DNA of 10,371 bases from assembly GCA_945861845.1 (NCBI GenBank), contig CAMAWS010000072.1, positions 1 through 10,371 on the forward strand. The letters are read 5' to 3'. The notes below the pieces were generated by a model. It was not told where the DNA came from and made no database searches. It saw nothing but the letters and a program-made list of their open reading frames with translations. Both the position numbers and the translations under genes were made by a program. The first letter of the stretch is position 1, and each line of letters begins with the position of its first letter. The DNA comes from Candidatus Sulfopaludibacter sp. SbA3. Its GTDB lineage: Bacteria > Acidobacteriota > Terriglobia > 20CM-2-55-15. Below are positions 1 to 7,353 of the stretch, one piece after another.

Positions 1-940
1 GCTCCTGGTGTTCCTTCGCGTGGCCTTTATGCAGTTCCGTCGCGATCTGGCCCAGCAGCCCCTCCCTGAGGCTGACTCCGGGGATGAGTACTTCCGCTAT
101 TCCGGCATTCTGCATGATCTTCTGCAGGACGATTCCTGCGGGCACTATGACGTCGGCACGATCCGGCCGAAGACCCAGGTCCTGAATGCGCTGCTCCACG
201 CTCATTGCCTGTAACGTTTCGAGCAACGAGGTCAGCTCGGTGTCACTGATTCTCGCGTTGTCTTTCTGGCCAAAATATTTCTTGCGCAGGTCGGCGATAG
301 ACTCCACGCTTCCGCCTGTCGCGATACACAGATCGATCTTCTTTTCTCCAATTTCCTTTTCGAGCCGTTCCTGCGCTTTCAGAAGGTATTCGTCAGCGAT
401 TGAATCGAAACTTCGTTTTCGCCCACTCCTGGGATTCGACGCCTGCAGGAGACGCACGCCTCCCAGGGGATAGCTGCCGGTGAAAAGGATTCGATTTTTT
501 TCAGCCAGGCTTATCTCCACGCTTCCGCCGCCAATGTCAATCAAAAGGACACGCTTGTTCTTGAAGTTCAGCTTGTCCTTCGCTGCGAGGTACACAAGGT
601 ATGCTTCTTCTTCCCCGCCGATGACCTGAACCTTGATGCCGCACTTGGCCTCGATGCTCTTGAGGAAGCGATCACGGTTCGATGCTTCGCGAACCGCGCT
701 TGTGGCAACCGCCCTGAAATGCTTCACCGAATAGTGATCGATCTGGACCCGGAATTTCTTCAATGCATCGACTGACCGCTGGATGGACTCTTCCGAGATG
801 GCAGCGGTGGTGAACACGTCGTGTCCCAAGCGGACCGCTTCCCGGGCGGATTGAATAACTTCGTATCCTCCATCTCGTGTGTCCGCCAGGGTTAATCGAA
901 TTCCGTTGCTGCCGATATCCATTGCCGCGATCGTGGCCAT
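1..940 (-). CDS. ppx: Ppx/GppA-family exopolyphosphatase / pppGpp phosphohydrolase, 3' end outside window
   Basis: The reverse strand reads openly from an ATG at 938-940 to the window edge, giving 313 codons with no stop. The protein opens MATIAAMDIGSNGIRL, the first phosphate-binding loop of the ASKHA-fold Ppx/GppA family (D8, G10, S11, N12). A GGEEEA segment at residues 108-113 matches the family's catalytic-glutamate region, and DIGGGSVE at 135-142 is the second phosphate loop. ATGGSVE follows further on, and GVSLREGLL marks the usual end of the Ppx/GppA domain. Family members hydrolyse polyphosphate from its ends or convert pppGpp to ppGpp in the cytoplasm; sequence alone does not separate these roles. 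About 17 residues after the domain are visible, so it could be a short form of about 310-330 residues or a long form with a C-terminal HD-like domain. A weak AGGA lies just upstream of the start. It is divergent from the PPOX gene. Confidence 0.93.
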   Translation of the reverse strand, partial: MATIAAMDIGSNGIRLTLADTRDGGYEVIQSAREAVRLGHDVFTTAAISEESIQRSVDALKKFRVQIDHYSVKHFRAVATSAVREASNRDRFLKSIEAKCGIKVQVIGGEEEAYLVYLAAKDKLNFKNKRVLLIDIGGGSVEISLAEKNRILFTGSYPLGGVRLLQASNPRSGRKRSFDSIADEYLLKAQERLEKEIGEKKIDLCIATGGSVESIADLRKKYFGQKDNARISDTELTSLLETLQAMSVEQRIQDLGLRPDRADVIVPAGIVLQKIMQNAGIAEVLIPGVSLREGLLGQIATELHKGHAKEHQE

Positions 941-964
941 AAAAGTTCCTGAGTATGCGGTCCG

Positions 965-994
965 ATAATGAACATTTTGTTACGGGGCTGTTAA
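965..994 (-). promoter_or_regulatory. Candidate sigma70-type promoter for the ppx gene
   Basis: On the minus strand, TTAACA (994-989, five of six matches to TTGACA) is followed after 18 nt by CATTAT (970-965, four of six to TATAAT). Initiation would fall near 958, leaving a leader of about 18 nt before the ATG at 940. The call rests on consensus matching only. Confidence 0.4.
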
Positions 995-1019
995 AGTTGA
1001 ACAGATAAGATCCTATAAT
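991..1019 (+). promoter_or_regulatory. Candidate sigma70-type promoter for the PPOX gene
   Basis: A perfect TATAAT (1014-1019) has TTAAAG (991-996) 17 nt upstream, a weak -35 with three of six matches. Initiation near 1026 would put the Shine-Dalgarno GGAGGG (1027-1032) almost at the mRNA 5' end, about 13 nt before the ATG. The -35 shares bases 991-994 with the -35 of the divergent ppx promoter. Confidence 0.5.
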
Positions 1020-1038
1020 CTCGTACGGAGGGTTCCAA

Positions 1039-1437
1039 ATGGCAAACAGCATTCCCGACAACTTTCGTGACCTGTTCCAAAAGAAAGCTTTTGGCCAGCT
1101 TGCGACACTTATGAAAGACGGCACGCCGCAGGTGACACCAGTATGGTTCGACTTCGATGGAACCCATGTGCGCGTGAATAGCGCAAAAGGCCGGGTTAAG
1201 GACAAGAATGTCCGCCGTAACCCGCAGGTCGCGATCACTGTCCAGGACCCCGATAATCCCTATCGCTACATCGCCGTCCGGGGCACTGTGGTCGATATCA
1301 GCGAAAGCGGTGCGGACGTGCACATTGATTCCCTGGCCAAAAAGTATCTCGACCAGGACAAGTATCCGTTCCGTCAGCCCGGCGAAGTCCGCGTTGTCTA
1401 CAAGATCCGCCTGGATAACGTTTCCACGATGGGCTAG
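1039..1437 (+). CDS. PPOX-class split beta-barrel flavoprotein, probably F420- or FMN-dependent
   Basis: A 132-residue protein of the pyridoxamine-phosphate-oxidase-like split-barrel fold, normal length for the small Rv1155-type group. Hallmarks are the early strand pair GQLATLMKDGTPQVTPVWFD (residues 19-38), the loop NSAKGRVKDKNVRRNP (47-62), which in this group contacts the cofactor phosphate, and PYRYIAVRG (74-82). Such proteins usually form cytoplasmic homodimers and use F420 or a flavin for redox reactions. The substrate cannot be read from sequence, and nothing here proves F420 rather than FMN. The start is well supported: GGAGGG sits 6 nt upstream of the ATG. It is monocistronic, divergent from ppx and convergent with the secreted-protein gene. 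No F420 biosynthesis gene is visible in the window. Confidence 0.88.
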   Translation: MANSIPDNFRDLFQKKAFGQLATLMKDGTPQVTPVWFDFDGTHVRVNSAKGRVKDKNVRRNPQVAITVQDPDNPYRYIAVRGTVVDISESGADVHIDSLAKKYLDQDKYPFRQPGEVRVVYKIRLDNVSTMG

Positions 1438-1487
1438 GGATGTGAAGAAAACTTCGAAGAGAATGCGTGGATTTTGGCGGTAGGCTA

Positions 1488-1515
1488 TGGGCACAGGGCT
1501 GAAGCCCCGTGCCCA
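1488..1515. repeat. Intergenic palindrome between convergent genes; possible dispersed element or bidirectional terminator
   Basis: Arms 1488-1499 and 1504-1515 form a 12-position stem around a 4-nt loop. Read on the plus strand it has one A/C mismatch (1495/1508). Read as minus-strand RNA that position becomes a G-U wobble, so the hairpin is fully paired. It lies between the ends of two convergent genes, 10 nt past the stop codon of the minus-strand gene. Neither side has a T-run, so it is not a canonical intrinsic terminator. The GGGCTGAAGCCC core resembles palindromic intergenic repeats I recall from acidobacterial and related genomes. Only one copy is in this window. Confidence 0.7.
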
Positions 1516-1524
1516 CAGGTCTTG

Positions 1525-4500
1525 TCAGTTCACGTAGAACAGAAGCCGCGTGGAAGTCCCGCCAGTTCCTGGATTGGTAACAGTCACCGGTATGATTCCT
1601 TTCTCTACGTAGAACCCCGGAACCTGAACCCTGATGCTTGTTGCCGTTATGTCGCTCGGAATCGGCGTCAGAATGGCCGTCCCGAAATTCACAAGCGCTC
1701 CTGCCAGGAAATTGCTTCCATTGATGGTGAGGGTGAATGCGATCCGTGCCGTTATGGAAGGTGGAGCCAGCGACAACAGGACCGGTACAGGTCCCGCGAC
1801 TGGCGCGACGACCGTGAATGGGATGGACTGGGAGGTTCCACCGCCAGGTTCATCCTGGGGTGAACTGACATAGATACTGAAATTACCCCTGCACTTGATA
1901 TTCATCGTCACGACGATCTCGGTCGAGCTGATCACCTGCGGCGAAAGCGCTGTAGGCCCGCCATCCGGCGGGTTGCATGAAGGCCATGGGCCAAGCGGTT
2001 CCTGCATAGCCACTGCATATCGCTGACCAAAATTCGATCCGTGCAATACACCGATATATTTCACAGGCACGGTCGTGCCCTCACTGAGACCCGGCGTAAA
2101 GGTCAAAGCCTGTCCTGTATCGAGGCTGGCGAGCTGAGGAACAAGATTCTGCACGGTCAGAGGCTGAACTTCGGAACTTCCCAGATTTGGCGGAGGATTG
2201 AGGACCGTTACCGGGAAGCTGCCGCCGAACAGGAGCGCGGATGGAGGAATATCCGCGATCATCCGGGTTTCACTGACAAAGGTCGAATTCAATGCCGGGA
2301 ATCCACCAACCTGGACTGTTGCCCCAGGCTTGAAAAGAAATCCGTCCACTACGATCCTGAGGCCTGTTGAATTTGGCTCAATCTTTATTTCCGTCAGGTT
2401 CGGTGTGATGCTCAGCAAACCTGCGACGGGGTTGAATACCGTGACGCTGGTTGAGTTTGACGTGCCAATCGTGGGCTGCGGATTCGTTGCCGTCAGTGAA
2501 GCGATTCGGCCTACAGCGAGGTCCTCAGGACTGATGAATGCGCGAACGCGGGTCGAACTTTCAAAATCGTAGGGGCGCGAAACACCGTTGAACTGAACCG
2601 TTCCGCCTTCGTTGAACCCTGTGCCATCGACCGTCACCGTGAACCCGGGATAACCAGCGATGATCTGGGCGGGTACGCCGTCAAGGCGGGTAATGACCGG
2701 CGCCGGGTTCCCGATCACGAAGGGGAGCGGCCCAGACGGGGCGAAAGTAGGTCCGACACGGTTTCGAACCAAAATGGAGGCCTCTCTGGCAAGGGTGAAT
2801 AACGACGCGCTGACCACGCCGGTGAGGGCGTTTTGATCGACGAAAGTCGTTGGGATAGCAGCGCCGTCGAATACGATTTCGCTGGTCGGAATGAACGGTC
2901 CGCCTCTGGCAGTGACCTGGAGGTCGGCCGGCGTGCCTACAAGGATGCTTGGCGGTGTAACCGACGTCAGCGTGGGCGCAGTAATCGTTCCTTCGAAATT
3001 GATGTCCCTTTGATTCTGGTCCGTGATAGCGAAGCTCGCCGAAGACGGCGCGAAAGTGACTCCAGGCATCTGAATAGAGACTGTGTAGTTGCCTGCAGGG
3101 ATGTCCTTGAATACGAATGCACCGACGGAATCGGTGATTCGCGTTGCCAGAAAAGGACCGGTGAGTCGAACCGTACCTCCCGGAATCGGTATGCCGGCGA
3201 CTCGCGCCGTGCCTACCGCCAGAAACCGATCCTGCGGCCGCGGATTGAAACTCGTGGAAACGAACAACGCCGGCAATCGTGAAAGCACGGAACCGTCCGT
3301 TGAACCTTCGATGGCTGCAGCCTGAATCGGGCTGCTGCTGGTTACGTAAATAAAACCCGTGCCCTCCGCTTCGGGCAGGATGTCCGCCAGGGTCCTGGTC
3401 GTCTGATTGCCAGCCGGCACCGTGAGCAGCGCCCTGGAAACCGTGGAGCCCTGGTTCGTCACAAACGTCAATGAGACTCCGGAATCGACGGAGCCGGAAT
3501 TGAGGAAGGTCACGCTGGAGAATGAATTCCTCGAAAGCGAGCGTAACTGGAACGCGAATGTCGTTGCCGCAGGCCCCGCCGGGTCGATCACTGCGAGGTT
3601 TGGAGATCCTTCCAGTCCAACCAGGCCAACGGCGGTAAACAGGTCCCCGCCGGTGATCGAAACAAAGCCCACAGTATCAGCCTGTAGATTGAACAGTCCG
3701 ACAACATTCTGGGATAAGGCGCCCCGGGCAGGCACCGAAACAGTTACCGGATTGCTGGCCGTCGGAATTACTGCTCCGTCGGATCCGCGAGCCGTAAGCG
3801 TGATTCCCTGGGGGATATCCGAACCGTTCAACACCTGTACCTGCGTGAAGTAACCCGAACCCGCAATGAATACGGGTATAACGAGAGCCGAAGCTAAACT
3901 GTCTCTGGTTATTCCCTCGACAATACCGACATCCTGCCGCACGACGCCGTTGCCTGTGTCGAAGTTTGCCACCGAACCCACGGCGGAAAGAGGACGCGAC
4001 GGAAGCAGCACGCTCCCGAGGGACCGCACTGTTACATGGGTGATCTCATTCAAATCCGCCTCGGTGACAGGCAGGGCATTCAATGAAACATGCCGGTTCT
4101 CCTTTGGTCCCAAAGTGAGCCGCAAGCCATTGACCAGGGCTCCATTTGTCTTTCCAGGGGCCACCAGGACGTTGGCGATCTGCGTGCCGGGGTTGAAGAC
4201 GCTGATGGAGGTATCCGCGTTCCTTCCCGCACGGGCGAATGGAATAATGATTTCCGAGCCTGAAGTTGCCGGTACAGCGGTGTCCAGAACACCGGCTCCG
4301 GTGGTGGTTGCCGTTACAGACAGTGGGGTCGTGCTTTCAACTACTGCGGTTCCCAGAAAACTTCCCAGGGCCGCACTGCTATCGTCGACAATCGTCTGAG
4401 TGCCGGCGCTCATGCTGAATCGCAGGGACTGCGCTATGCTGCCATCCGTTAGATAGAACGTTGCTCGTACCGCGGTGCTGGCCGTGCTTATGTTCGAAAC

Positions 4501-4635
4501 AATCAGCTGCAATCCCGGCGCTTCAATTCGGGGGAATACATATGTATAGCCCGCACCGGTGGTTTGCAGAACGCCGCCCGAACTAAGCCCGGCAATCGCC
4601 CCAATGACGAGAACCAATGGCAGTATCTTATTCAT
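1525..4635 (-). CDS. Large secreted multidomain protein with beta-sandwich repeats, a carboxypeptidase-regulatory-like domain and IPT/TIG domains
   Basis: A 1036-residue protein. The ATG at 4633-4635 is chosen because it begins a signal peptide (MNKILPLVLVIGAIAGL) and has GGAG 10 nt upstream; the frame stays open to 4719, but that would bury the signal peptide. Residues about 28-455 hold roughly four related units (near 28-117, 127-240, 250-350, 357-455). Their recurring pattern is an N-S/N-P-G-like turn, a D-G turn, an 'xVPAGxxx' strand and a G-x-V-x-V-S-S-x-x-P-L-like strand. Residues about 471-550 look like a carboxypeptidase-regulatory-type fold (PGGTVRLTG, GAFVFKDIPAGNYTVSI). About five IPT/TIG-like Ig domains follow (near 553-640, 644-735, 738-828, 831-943, 950-1035). 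The only two cysteines, C887 and C915, share one IPT domain and could form a disulfide. I see no lipobox, enzyme motif, sortase signal or obvious C-terminal sorting tail. It is probably an extracellular or surface adhesion or scaffold protein; function unknown. Confidence 0.85.
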   Translation of the reverse strand: MNKILPLVLVIGAIAGLSSGGVLQTTGAGYTYVFPRIEAPGLQLIVSNISTASTAVRATFYLTDGSIAQSLRFSMSAGTQTIVDDSSAALGSFLGTAVVESTTPLSVTATTTGAGVLDTAVPATSGSEIIIPFARAGRNADTSISVFNPGTQIANVLVAPGKTNGALVNGLRLTLGPKENRHVSLNALPVTEADLNEITHVTVRSLGSVLLPSRPLSAVGSVANFDTGNGVVRQDVGIVEGITRDSLASALVIPVFIAGSGYFTQVQVLNGSDIPQGITLTARGSDGAVIPTASNPVTVSVPARGALSQNVVGLFNLQADTVGFVSITGGDLFTAVGLVGLEGSPNLAVIDPAGPAATTFAFQLRSLSRNSFSSVTFLNSGSVDSGVSLTFVTNQGSTVSRALLTVPAGNQTTRTLADILPEAEGTGFIYVTSSSPIQAAAIEGSTDGSVLSRLPALFVSTSFNPRPQDRFLAVGTARVAGIPIPGGTVRLTGPFLATRITDSVGAFVFKDIPAGNYTVSIQMPGVTFAPSSASFAITDQNQRDINFEGTITAPTLTSVTPPSILVGTPADLQVTARGGPFIPTSEIVFDGAAIPTTFVDQNALTGVVSASLFTLAREASILVRNRVGPTFAPSGPLPFVIGNPAPVITRLDGVPAQIIAGYPGFTVTVDGTGFNEGGTVQFNGVSRPYDFESSTRVRAFISPEDLAVGRIASLTATNPQPTIGTSNSTSVTVFNPVAGLLSITPNLTEIKIEPNSTGLRIVVDGFLFKPGATVQVGGFPALNSTFVSETRMIADIPPSALLFGGSFPVTVLNPPPNLGSSEVQPLTVQNLVPQLASLDTGQALTFTPGLSEGTTVPVKYIGVLHGSNFGQRYAVAMQEPLGPWPSCNPPDGGPTALSPQVISSTEIVVTMNIKCRGNFSIYVSSPQDEPGGGTSQSIPFTVVAPVAGPVPVLLSLAPPSITARIAFTLTINGSNFLAGALVNFGTAILTPIPSDITATSIRVQVPGFYVEKGIIPVTVTNPGTGGTSTRLLFYVN

Positions 4636-4657
4636 AATATGCGATCTCCGAGCGGCG

Positions 4658-4686
4658 AAACTAACCCAAGGTCCCGACGATGTCAA
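4658..4686 (-). promoter_or_regulatory. Candidate sigma70-type promoter for the secreted-protein gene
   Basis: The minus strand carries a perfect TTGACA (4686-4681), followed after 17 nt by TAGTTT (4663-4658), a poor -10 with three of six matches. Initiation near 4650 would place the transcript start beside the GGAG that precedes the ATG at 4635. The -35 is convincing; the -10 is not. Confidence 0.4.
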
Positions 4687-4722
4687 CAAGTCCCGTGGCT
4701 TGATTGATGCCACTACCATACG

Positions 4723-4751
4723 TTGTGGGTTAACTTAAAACGGCATAATAT
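4723..4751 (+). promoter_or_regulatory. Candidate promoter for the rpiB-like gene
   Basis: TTGTGG (4723-4728) and TAATAT (4746-4751) are 17 nt apart in an AT-rich stretch of the divergent intergenic region. A second possible -10, TATGAT (4771-4776), would start transcription near 4783, almost at the GTG start at 4786, giving a leaderless message; it lacks a recognisable -35. Either could act; both are weak. Confidence 0.3.
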
Positions 4752-4785
4752 CCCCATTTCGCGCCGGTGATATGATCCTCACCCA

Positions 4786-5418
4786 GTGATTGATCTCACC
4801 GGCAAACCCCTGATTACCGAAGATGACATACGAATCGTACCGGCGGGTGTGACCGTGCGGATTACAGACAAGACGCTTGTTACGCCCCTTGCCGCCGACG
4901 CCGCACGCGAACGTCACATCAAGATTGAGCGCGTTCCGGTCACAACCTCGCAGCCGGGGCAGCGTCGCCGCCGAATTGCGATTGGAGCCGATCACGGCGG
5001 GTATGAAATGAAGGAGGCTCTGAAGGCAGTGCTCGATGAAATCGGCTGCGATTACCAGGATTTTGGTACCAATTCAACGGAGCCGGTCGACTATCCTGAC
5101 TTTGCGCAGGCCGTCGCACTGGCTGTGGCGCGCGGATCATGCGATCTTGGAATAATGATCGACGGCGCCGGGATCGGGTCCTGCATGGCTGCGAACAAGG
5201 TGGCGGGCGTTCGAGCGGCAATGTGCTATGACGCCGCTTCCGCGCGAAACAGCCGCGAACACAACGGAGCCAACGTGCTTACACTCGGCGGAAAGACGAT
5301 CTCGGACGAGAAAATGCGCGAAATTGTTCGCATCTGGCTTTCGACTACCCTGACCGAGGAGCGCCATCGCCGCCGCGTCGCCAAGATTGACGCTCTCATG
5401 GGTGGTGGGTCCGTCTGA
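4786..5418 (+). CDS. rpiB: RpiB/LacAB-family sugar-phosphate isomerase with N-terminal extension and atypical active site
   Basis: A 210-residue protein; RpiB is usually about 150. The family core starts near residue 63: RIAIGADHGGYEMKEAL carries D69-H70, matching D9-H10 of E. coli RpiB. H159-N160 (SREHNGANVL) match H99-N100, and R193, H194 and R197 match the C-terminal phosphate-binding residues. RpiB interconverts ribose-5-phosphate and ribulose-5-phosphate. The catalytic-loop position held by Cys66 in E. coli (CGTG) is Asp126 here (DGAGIGSCMAANK), Thr68 is Ala128, and a Cys lies at 133, so substrate or mechanism may differ. The first 60 residues (LITEDDIRIVPAG, then LVTPLAADAARER) resemble short N-terminal segments I recall from other enzymes, some linked to bacterial microcompartments. 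The start is GTG without a clear Shine-Dalgarno; an in-frame stop at 4768 rules out anything further upstream, and the extension's own motif supports this start. The symbol indicates the family only. Confidence 0.88.
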   Translation: MIDLTGKPLITEDDIRIVPAGVTVRITDKTLVTPLAADAARERHIKIERVPVTTSQPGQRRRRIAIGADHGGYEMKEALKAVLDEIGCDYQDFGTNSTEPVDYPDFAQAVALAVARGSCDLGIMIDGAGIGSCMAANKVAGVRAAMCYDAASARNSREHNGANVLTLGGKTISDEKMREIVRIWLSTTLTEERHRRRVAKIDALMGGGSV

Positions 5419-5440
5419 GAGTGTTTTTATGGATTCGCTA

Positions 5441-5468
5441 TTGATATTTTTCGATAAAAACGTATACA
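5441..5468 (+). promoter_or_regulatory. Candidate sigma70-type promoter for the dnaG-rpoD operon
   Basis: TTGATA (5441-5446) and TATACA (5463-5468) are separated by 16 nt in an AT-rich island between rpiB and dnaG. Initiation would be near 5475, leaving a leader of about 50 nt. The spacer contains a small inverted repeat, TTTTT (5447-5451) against AAAAA (5456-5460). Confidence 0.5.
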
Positions 5469-5527
5469 TTACCTGATTCGTTTTTTCGGGATTTGCGTCG
5501 CACCCTTCACTCCTATCCGGCAGCCTA

Positions 5528-7240
5528 ATGAAGAACTTAGCCGAAACGGTCCGTAACTCTGCCGATATTGTTCGGGTAGTTTCGGATTACGTCACGCTGA
5601 AGGGGACCGGCGCAACGTTGAAGGGGCTTTGTCCATTCCACTCCGAAAAGACGCCTTCGTTTTCCGTTCATCGAGACAAGCAATATTTTTACTGCTTCGG
5701 ATGCGGAGCCGGAGGCGATGTCTTTTCTTTTGTCATGACCATTGAGAAGGCGACGTTCCCTGAATCGGTAAGGATCGTGGCGGAGAAATTCGGGATTTCC
5801 ATTCCCGAGCAGGGCGTTGACGACGGGAAAGCCGAGGAGCGAAAGGAACTGTTCGAGGCGCTGGATCGCGCATCGAACTATTTCCGGAAGATGCTTTCGG
5901 GCGAGGAGGCGGGTCCAGCGCGGCAGATTCTTGAAAAGCGAAAGATAAGCGCGGAGTTTGCAGAACGGTTTCGCGTGGGCTATGCGCCGGCTGCCGGGCT
6001 GCTCGCGGCGCTGCGTCCCCGGGATGCCGTTGCAACCGGATTGTTCGTTCGAAACGAACAAGGTGAAATTTACGACCGGTTCCGGCGGCGGCTGATGTTC
6101 CCAATCTGGAATGATCGGGGAAAGGTTATCGCCTTTGGCGGACGGGCCATCGGGGATGTTCAGCCCAAGTACCTGAATTCTTCGGAGTCGCCCCTGTATT
6201 CGAAATCGAACGTCCTGTATGCCCTGCATGTTGCTCGCAACGCTGCGCAGAAGGCCGGGAGAATGGTCGTCGTCGAAGGCTATTTTGATTGCCTCAGCCT
6301 TCATCAGGGCGGAATTGAGAATGTAGTGGCCTCATGCGGTACGAGTCTCACGCAGCAGCAGGTGGCGATCATGGCCCGTTACGTGCCGGAAATCGTAATG
6401 AACTACGACCCGGATACGGCAGGCCAGAATGCGATGCGCAAATCGATCGACCTGCTTTTGGCGAAGAATCTGAGGGTTCGAATACTGAAGCTGCCGGGTG
6501 GCCTGGATCCGGACGATTTTATCCGGAGGGAAGGCGGGGAGGTTTATTCGCGCCTGATTGCGGACGCCCCTTATTTCTGGCAGTACCTTATGACCGAAGC
6601 CGCCCGGCAGCACGACCTCGACCAGCCTTCGGCCAAAGCCGATGCGGTCCGTGATGTTTTGCAGTGTGTTGCGAAGATTCAGGACCGGGTGGAACAGTTG
6701 GAAGTTGCGCGGGCGGTTGCCGAAGGCTTCAAAGTTCCAGAGGCCCTCGTATTCGAGAGTCTTCATGTGAGCCCCCGGAGACCGGAAGTCAGGCCTGTAG
6801 TGCCAAAGGCTGCAGTAGCCGTCCGCCGGACGCTGAGTCCGTCAGAGAAACAGTTGATCCATGCCGTCTTGCAGGACCAGGAGCTTGGGCGCCAACTGGA
6901 ACCTTTCGTGGATTTTCTGGTCGAAGCATGGAGCAGGCCCATCCTGGAACAGCTGTTCAAGGACCCCGCCCGCAACCTTGAAGTGGTTCTGGAATCCGTT
7001 GAGGACGAGGAACTCCGAAGTGAGGTTCGGGCGGCAGTCATGGAACCGTTTACACAAGTTTCACTGGAACAGGCTTTGGCTTCAGTGGCGCAACTTCGCG
7101 ATGCCTATCTCGTCAAAAGAGAAATGGAGATCCGCGAGCAACTCAAACAATGCGGCTCCGGTGCAGCGCCGCTCGAATTGATGAAAATGCAGATGGATAT
7201 CGCCAGGATGAAGGGTTTAAGTCTTGAAAAAACGCGGTAA
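5528..7240 (+). CDS. dnaG: DNA primase DnaG
   Basis: A 570-residue protein, close to the usual length (E. coli 581). DnaG synthesises the RNA primers for lagging-strand replication with the DnaB helicase. The N-terminal CHC2 zinc-binding domain has C35, H38, C56 and C59 (CPFHSEKTPSF and FYCFGCGAGGDVF). The RNA-polymerase core follows, with the conserved stretch at about 199-235 (IAFGGRAIGD, then YLNSSESPLYSKS). The TOPRIM domain carries the metal-binding acidic residues: E250 in VVEGYFD, and D294 and D296 in NYDPDTAG; GGLDPDDF follows. Residues from about 430 form the less conserved helical helicase-interaction region. The ATG at 5528 has no obvious Shine-Dalgarno but gives the standard N-terminus (ETVRNSADIVRVVSDYV). 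Tandem stops TAA-TAG end the gene. It lies 109 nt after rpiB and about 113 nt before rpoD. Confidence 0.98.
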   Translation: MKNLAETVRNSADIVRVVSDYVTLKGTGATLKGLCPFHSEKTPSFSVHRDKQYFYCFGCGAGGDVFSFVMTIEKATFPESVRIVAEKFGISIPEQGVDDGKAEERKELFEALDRASNYFRKMLSGEEAGPARQILEKRKISAEFAERFRVGYAPAAGLLAALRPRDAVATGLFVRNEQGEIYDRFRRRLMFPIWNDRGKVIAFGGRAIGDVQPKYLNSSESPLYSKSNVLYALHVARNAAQKAGRMVVVEGYFDCLSLHQGGIENVVASCGTSLTQQQVAIMARYVPEIVMNYDPDTAGQNAMRKSIDLLLAKNLRVRILKLPGGLDPDDFIRREGGEVYSRLIADAPYFWQYLMTEAARQHDLDQPSAKADAVRDVLQCVAKIQDRVEQLEVARAVAEGFKVPEALVFESLHVSPRRPEVRPVVPKAAVAVRRTLSPSEKQLIHAVLQDQELGRQLEPFVDFLVEAWSRPILEQLFKDPARNLEVVLESVEDEELRSEVRAAVMEPFTQVSLEQALASVAQLRDAYLVKREMEIREQLKQCGSGAAPLELMKMQMDIARMKGLSLEKTR

Positions 7241-7251
7241 TAGCCTATTTT
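7224..7251 (+). promoter_or_regulatory. Possible internal promoter for rpoD overlapping the end of dnaG
   Basis: TTGAAA (7224-7229) lies in the last dnaG codons, and TATTTT (7246-7251) follows after 16 nt, each with about four matches to consensus. An internal rpoD promoter near or in dnaG is known from E. coli, so the arrangement is plausible, but this call rests on weak consensus only. Confidence 0.3.
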
Positions 7252-7343
7252 GTTAATGCAATAATTTTGCGGCGCGCCATGGCTGCTGTTCCCACGGAAG
7301 GATTCAGCACAGTCATGGAGTTTTCTTGAGAATATGCCGCTTT

Positions 7344-7348
7344 GGAGG
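7344..7348 (+). promoter_or_regulatory. Ribosome binding site that decides the rpoD start
   Basis: GGAGG lies 5 nt before an in-frame TTG at 7354-7356. A second in-frame TTG at 7342-7344 overlaps this site and has no comparable motif upstream, so 7354 is the better start. There is no in-frame ATG near this N-terminus. Confidence 0.7.
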
Positions 7349-7353
7349 ATTTT

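Noticed and set aside
3866..4399. Plus-strand frame of 177 codons opposite the secreted-protein gene
   Set aside because: The minus-strand frame has a signal peptide and coherent domains along its whole length; this one has none.
4636..4719. Upstream extension of the secreted protein to 4719
   Set aside because: It would place 28 polar residues before a clear signal peptide; the ATG at 4635 has a ribosome site and gives a normal secreted N-terminus.
5537..6304. Long minus-strand open frame of 255 codons
   Set aside because: It lies antisense to the unmistakable dnaG and its translation shows no recognisable domain; GC-biased third positions readily create such frames.
7271..7282. GGCGCGCCATGG, resembling adjoining cloning sites
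   Set aside because: The flanks are ordinary genomic sequence and no vector-like sequence is nearby; chance occurrence in GC-rich DNA.
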